Shown here in pieces: positions 60,215-64,000 of a DNA stretch of 64,000 nucleotides. Within the stretch, counting starts at the first letter, position 1. Every line of letters starts with the position of its first letter. The position numbers were made by a program, and so were the translations under genes. Source of the stretch: Marinomonas rhodophyticola (GTDB lineage Bacteria; Pseudomonadota; Gammaproteobacteria; Pseudomonadales; Marinomonadaceae); the NCBI RefSeq assembly GCF_026113935.1, contig NZ_JAPEUL010000009.1:702501-766500 (forward strand). Reading direction: 5' to 3'. Below the pieces are notes generated by a model. That model was given only the letters and a program-made list of their open reading frames with translations. It ran no database searches and was not told the DNA's origin.

Positions 60215-61516
60215 ATGCATAATTTGAAGTTAGCGTCGGTGGTTGTTGGGTTGGCTATGGCAAGTTCGGGCTTTGCGGCAACACAAATAGAGTGGTGGCA
60301 CGCTATGGGTGGTGCCAATGGTGAGAAGGTTGATGAAATGGCGAAGGCCTTCAATGATTCTCAGAGTGATTACGAAGTTAAGCCCGTTTATAAAGGCAAC
60401 TATACGGAAACCATGACGTCGGCGATTGCGGCGTTCCGCGCTAAGCAACAACCAGCTATCGTACAAGTATTTGAAGTGGGTACAGCCAGTATGATGGCGG
60501 CCAAAGGCGCGATCTATCCTGTGTATCAGTTGATGAAAGACTCAGGTCAGCCGTTCGATGAAAGTGCGTATTTAAGCGCTGTTACCGGTTATTACTCTAA
60601 CAGCGAAGGGCATATGCTCTCCATGCCTTTCAATAGTTCAACACCCGTTTTGTATTACAACAAAGATTTGTTCAAAAAAGCGGGCATTGATCAAGCGCCT
60701 AAAACCTGGCAAGAAGTCGAAAGTGTGTCTAAAAAGCTGCTAGCGTCTGGCGTGAGCTGTGGCTTTACGACTGCTTGGCAGTCTTGGGTTCAGTTAGAAA
60801 ACTTAAGTGCTCGCCATAATGTGCCGTTTGCGACGTTGGAAAACGGTTTTGCGGGTGTGAAAACCGAGCTTACATTCAATGGCCCATTGCAAGTGGCTCA
60901 CATTGAGAAAATGGGCGAATGGCAAAAGAACGGTATTTTTAGTTATTCTGGTCGTACCAACGATGGTGCGGCGAAGTTCTACAGCCAAGAGTGTGCCATG
61001 TTTACCGAATCGTCAGCAGGTTACGCTGGTATCAAGCGTAATGCGACTTTTGATTTCGGTGTGTCCGAGTTGCCTTATTGGGAAGGTAAGGTGCAGCAGC
61101 CTTCTAACACCATTATCGGTGGTGCGTCTTTGTGGGTATTGCAAGGCCATTCCAAAGAAGAATACAAAGGTGTGGCGTCTTTCTTGAGCTACTTGTCTAA
61201 AGCGTCTGTACAAGCGGATTGGCACCAGTTTTCAGGCTACTTGCCAATTACTAAGGCGGCGTATGATTTGACCAAAGAACAAGGTTTCTACGCAGCAAAT
61301 CCAGGTACAGAAACGGGTGTCATGCAAATGACAACGGGCACGCCTACGGCAAACACTAAGGGGTTGCGTTTGGGTAACTTTGTGCAGATTCGCGGCATCA
61401 TTGATGAAGCATTAGAGTCTGTATGGAGCGGAGATGTGGATGCTCAAACGGCTCTTAATACGGCGGTTGAGCGTGGTAATGCGCAACTTCGCCGTTTTGA
61501 AAAAGCGAATGATTAA
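60215..61516 (+). CDS. ugpB: sn-glycerol-3-phosphate ABC transporter binding protein, UgpB-like
   Basis: A ~433-residue periplasmic binding protein with a signal peptide ending SSGFAA and the UgpB text IEWWHAMGGANGEKVDEMAKAFN, then ANTKGLRLGNFVQIRGIIDEAL near the C-terminus. It captures glycerol-3-phosphate or glycerophosphodiesters. ATG 60215 has GAGGA about 9 bases upstream. It leads ugpBAEC. Confidence 0.9.
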   Translation: MHNLKLASVVVGLAMASSGFAATQIEWWHAMGGANGEKVDEMAKAFNDSQSDYEVKPVYKGNYTETMTSAIAAFRAKQQPAIVQVFEVGTASMMAAKGAIYPVYQLMKDSGQPFDESAYLSAVTGYYSNSEGHMLSMPFNSSTPVLYYNKDLFKKAGIDQAPKTWQEVESVSKKLLASGVSCGFTTAWQSWVQLENLSARHNVPFATLENGFAGVKTELTFNGPLQVAHIEKMGEWQKNGIFSYSGRTNDGAAKFYSQECAMFTESSAGYAGIKRNATFDFGVSELPYWEGKVQQPSNTIIGGASLWVLQGHSKEEYKGVASFLSYLSKASVQADWHQFSGYLPITKAAYDLTKEQGFYAANPGTETGVMQMTTGTPTANTKGLRLGNFVQIRGIIDEALESVWSGDVDAQTALNTAVERGNAQLRRFEKAND

Positions 61517-61524
61517 ATAAAAGC

Positions 61525-61559
61525 AGTGCCCTCATGTGTCATGCGTGAGGGCACTTTTT
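61525..61559 (+). terminator. Hairpin between ugpB and ugpA
   Basis: Perfect 10-bp stem AGTGCCCTCA/TGAGGGCACT and a five-T tail. As a partial terminator it would lower permease expression relative to the binding protein. Confidence 0.8.
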
Positions 61560-61614
61560 ATTGCTGCGATGGTGTGTTTTTTTATTTGTCTTTTTCTTTT
61601 GTTTGGATTGTCCG

Positions 61615-62493
61615 ATGACAGTTACCTTTCCCCAAAAGGGCTTACCTTGGTTATTGCTTTTGCCCCAGTTGCTGATAACCGCCATTTTCTTTCTTTGGCC
61701 TGCTGAGCAAGCCTTAGAGCAAGCGTTTTATCAAGAAGACGCGTTTGGTCTGAGTCGTGAATTTATTGGTTTGGAAAACTTTGCTGATTTATTTTCAAAC
61801 CCCTTATATTACCAATCTATTTTAACCACCTTGGTGTTTAGTTTTTCTGTGGCCATTGTGGGCATGTCGGTGGCCTTGTTGTTGGCGGTGATGGCGGATC
61901 GGGTGATTCGCGGCAAGTTGGCGTATCAAACCTTATTGATTTGGCCGTACGCGGTGGCACCGGCATTAGCGGGTGTGTTGTGGTGGATTTTATTTGATCC
62001 GAGCATGGGGCCGATTGCCTTGTGGTTGAAGTCTGCGGGTGTCGATTGGAACCATTATCTTGATGGTAGCCAAGCGATGATATTGGTGGTGATAGCCTCC
62101 ACTTGGAAGCAAATCAGTTACAACTTCTTATTTTTCCTAGCGGGTTTGCAAGCCGTGCCGCGTTCGCTGATTGAAGCGGCAGCGATTGACGGTGCCAGTC
62201 CGTTTAAACGCTTTTGGACCATTGTCTTTCCGTTGTTGTCTCCGACGACGTTTTTCTTGTTGGTTGTTAACCTTGTGTACGCTTTCTTCGAAACCTTCGG
62301 GGTGATTGATGCGACCACCAAAGGTGGCCCGGGGCAAAGTACGACGACCTTAGTTTATAAGGTATTTGATGACGGTTTTGTTGGCTTGGATCTTGGTGGA
62401 TCGGCGGCGCAGTCTGTGGTGTTGATGGGCATTGTTGGCCTGATGACGGTCATTCAGTTTCGCTTTATTGAGCGTAAGGTGCAGTACTCATGA
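61615..62493 (+). CDS. ugpA: ABC transporter permease, UgpA-like
   Basis: A 292-residue permease with six helices and the EAA loop [22 protein letters not shown] that contacts the ATPase. Start 61615 begins MTVTFPQKG; an upstream in-frame start would add a T-rich hydrophobic leader. It overlaps ugpE (ATGA). Confidence 0.88.
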   Translation: MTVTFPQKGLPWLLLLPQLLITAIFFLWPAEQALEQAFYQEDAFGLSREFIGLENFADLFSNPLYYQSILTTLVFSFSVAIVGMSVALLLAVMADRVIRGKLAYQTLLIWPYAVAPALAGVLWWILFDPSMGPIALWLKSAGVDWNHYLDGSQAMILVVIASTWKQISYNFLFFLAGLQAVPRSLIEAAAIDGASPFKRFWTIVFPLLSPTTFFLLVVNLVYAFFETFGVIDATTKGGPGQSTTTLVYKVFDDGFVGLDLGGSAAQSVVLMGIVGLMTVIQFRFIERKVQYS

Positions 62494-63338
62494 TCGAGAA
62501 TCGACCTTGGTTAACCTTTGTAAGCCACGCGACGTTATTGACGGGGATTGCTTTGGTGGCATTGCCTGTGTGGATGGCCTTGGTGGCCTCGACTCATCCT
62601 GCGTCGGCGTTTGGCGTTGGGCATATTCCTCTGTGGTTTGGCAATGCTGGTGCAGAAACATGGGGCGCTGTGCTATTCGACAAAGCCGGTAACGGTGTCG
62701 ACGTGCCAGTGTGGTTTATGATGCTGAACTCCCTGATTATGGCGTTGGGCATTACCTTTGGCAAAATTGCTATTTCGTTGTTGTCGGCGTACGCCATTGT
62801 GTTCTTCCGCTTTCCGTTTCGTAACTTGTGCTTTTGGATCATTTTCATGACCTTGATGTTGCCTGTTGAAGTACGGATTGTGCCCACTTACGAGGTGGTG
62901 GCGAATCTGGATCTGCTTAACAGTTACACTGGATTAACCTTGCCTTTAATTGCCAGTGCGACGGCGACTTTCTTGTTTCGTCAGTGTTTCTTGAGTATTC
63001 CAGGAGAGTTAGTCGAAGCGGCTCGGATGGATGGCGCCGGGCCATGGCGGTTCTTTTTTGACATATTGTTGCCTTTGTCTCGAACCAATATCGCCGCGTT
63101 GTTTGTTATTTTGTTTATTTACGGTTGGAATCAATACCTCTGGCCTTTGTTGATCACCACAGACGATGCCTATTACACCTTGGTAATGAGTATTAAGCGC
63201 ATGTTGTCAGTAACAGACGGTGATATTGCGTGGAACCAAATTATGGCCACCACCTTATTAGCGATGTTGCCACCGGTTGCAGTAGTGATTGGTATGCAGA
63301 AGCTGTTTGTAAAAGGCTTAGTGGATTCGGAGAAGTAG
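62490..63338 (+). CDS. ugpE: ABC transporter permease, UgpE-like
   Basis: A 282-residue permease with six helices and the EAA loop [21 protein letters not shown]. It has the MalG-type topology and starts inside the ugpA stop. The ATPase gene follows two bases after its stop. Confidence 0.88.
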   Translation: MIENRPWLTFVSHATLLTGIALVALPVWMALVASTHPASAFGVGHIPLWFGNAGAETWGAVLFDKAGNGVDVPVWFMMLNSLIMALGITFGKIAISLLSAYAIVFFRFPFRNLCFWIIFMTLMLPVEVRIVPTYEVVANLDLLNSYTGLTLPLIASATATFLFRQCFLSIPGELVEAARMDGAGPWRFFFDILLPLSRTNIAALFVILFIYGWNQYLWPLLITTDDAYYTLVMSIKRMLSVTDGDIAWNQIMATTLLAMLPPVAVVIGMQKLFVKGLVDSEK

Positions 63339-63340
63339 TC

Positions 63341-64000
63341 ATGACGGACGTTATTTTAGAAAAAGTGGGCAAGACCTACCCTAATGGTTATCACGCGATT
63401 CCAAGCGTCGATTTATCGATTGAAGAAGGTGAGTTTATTGTGTTGGTTGGCCCTTCTGGCTGTGGTAAATCTACTCTGCTGCGTATGGTGGCGGGTTGGA
63501 AAGTATTTCCACAGGCGAGCTGCGCATTCGTGGCGAGCGTATGAATGAAAAAGAGCCTGCGGACCGTGACATTGCGATGGTGTTTCAGAACTATGCCTTA
63601 TACCCACACATGACGGTCTATGACAACATGGCTTATGGTTTGAAAAATCGAGGCATGGCAAAAGACCTGATTGCGGAAAAAGTCAGTGATGTGGCGGCTA
63701 TGTTGGGGTTAACGGAGTTGCTGCAGCGTAAACCACGTCAGTTATCCGGCGGTCAACGTCAGCGTGTTGCCATGGGACGTGCCATGGTTCGAGATCCGAA
63801 AGTGTTCTTGTTTGATGAGCCTTTGTCTAATCTAGATGCAAAGTTGCGTGTGCAGATGCGTGTTGAGATTCGTCAATTGCAGCGTAAATTAGGCACCACG
63901 ACCTTGTACGTGACCCACGATCAGGTAGAAGCCATGACCTTGGCGGATCGCTTGGTGGTGTTGAATAAAGGCAAAGCTGAACAGATCGGTACACCAATGG
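63341..64000 (+). CDS. ugpC: ABC transporter ATPase, UgpC-like (frameshifted, 3' end outside window)
   Basis: The first 220 codons of the ATPase. Walker A is GPSGCGKST, the Q loop [12 protein letters not shown], the signature [16 protein letters not shown] and Walker [15 protein letters not shown], with the H loop in YVTHDQ. The frame breaks near 63500 just after MVAG; one missing T would give the usual [13 protein letters not shown]. The regulatory domain lies beyond the window. Confidence 0.85.

Overview
The window looks like chromosomal DNA of a marine heterotrophic gammaproteobacterium of the Oceanospirillales, most likely Marinomonas or a close relative. This is inferred from moderate GC, the pyrR-pyrB-pyrC' arrangement, the yqgE-ruvX pair, two TRAP systems plus one TTT uptake system, and protein similarities recalled from memory; no database was searched. 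No phage, insertion sequence or CRISPR array was seen. About 45 kb is sugar-acid, aromatic and transport metabolism, and about 19 kb is housekeeping and signalling.

Layout. 1-6.9 kb: tail of a GntR/UTRA regulator, a DUF4394 lipoprotein, a CobW-type zinc GTPase behind a perfect Zur-like palindrome, a secreted polysaccharide-lyase-like protein, a GNAT acetyltransferase, and an arylamine N-acetyltransferase / EamA exporter / Crp-Fnr operon. 7.2-18.5 kb: an aromatic-compound region. A coniferyl-alcohol-dehydrogenase-like SDR and a benzaldehyde-dehydrogenase-like enzyme flank a XylR/DmpR-type sigma54 activator, and each has a good -24/-12 promoter. Next come a LysR regulator with two helix-turn-helix units, a LigA/LigB extradiol dioxygenase, an alpha/beta-hydrolase fused to an NTF2-like domain, and a TRAP transporter. 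18.6-29.3 kb: a FrnE-like DsbA protein, then a sugar or sugar-acid cluster (SDR sugar dehydrogenase, aldehyde dehydrogenase, IlvD/Edd dehydratase, HpcH/HpaI aldolase, TRAP QM, TauE/SafE exporter, GntR, TRAP P). Its two divergent control regions share one 15-base operator-like motif. The gene set fits either a Dahms-type pathway or a sulfo-Entner-Doudoroff-like pathway. 29.4-31.7 kb: LysR with a divergent Gfo/Idh/MocA dehydrogenase. 31.9-41.4 kb: a complete D-glucarate/galactarate to 2-oxoglutarate route (TctCBA, GarD, KdgD, GudD, GntR, ketoglutarate-semialdehyde dehydrogenase) with a shared 17-base motif. 41.5-43.4 kb: an AEC permease and a 2OG-Fe(II) oxygenase.

43.9-56 kb is conserved core: yqgE, ruvX, pyrR, pyrB, catalytically dead pyrC', a degenerate GGDEF protein, yggS, proC, yggT, coaD, a ferredoxin, a K+/H+ antiporter, a K+ channel, trmL and two identical tRNA-Phe genes. 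56.4-60 kb holds a MASE1-CHASE hybrid histidine kinase and a separate Hpt protein. 60.2-64 kb is ugpBAEC, running off the window end.

Sequence quality matters here. At least fifteen genes carry a single apparent frameshift, often at a short homopolymer, and coaD carries an in-frame TAA. Housekeeping genes are hit as often as accessory ones, so I treat these as probable sequencing or assembly errors and give each gene its full repaired span.
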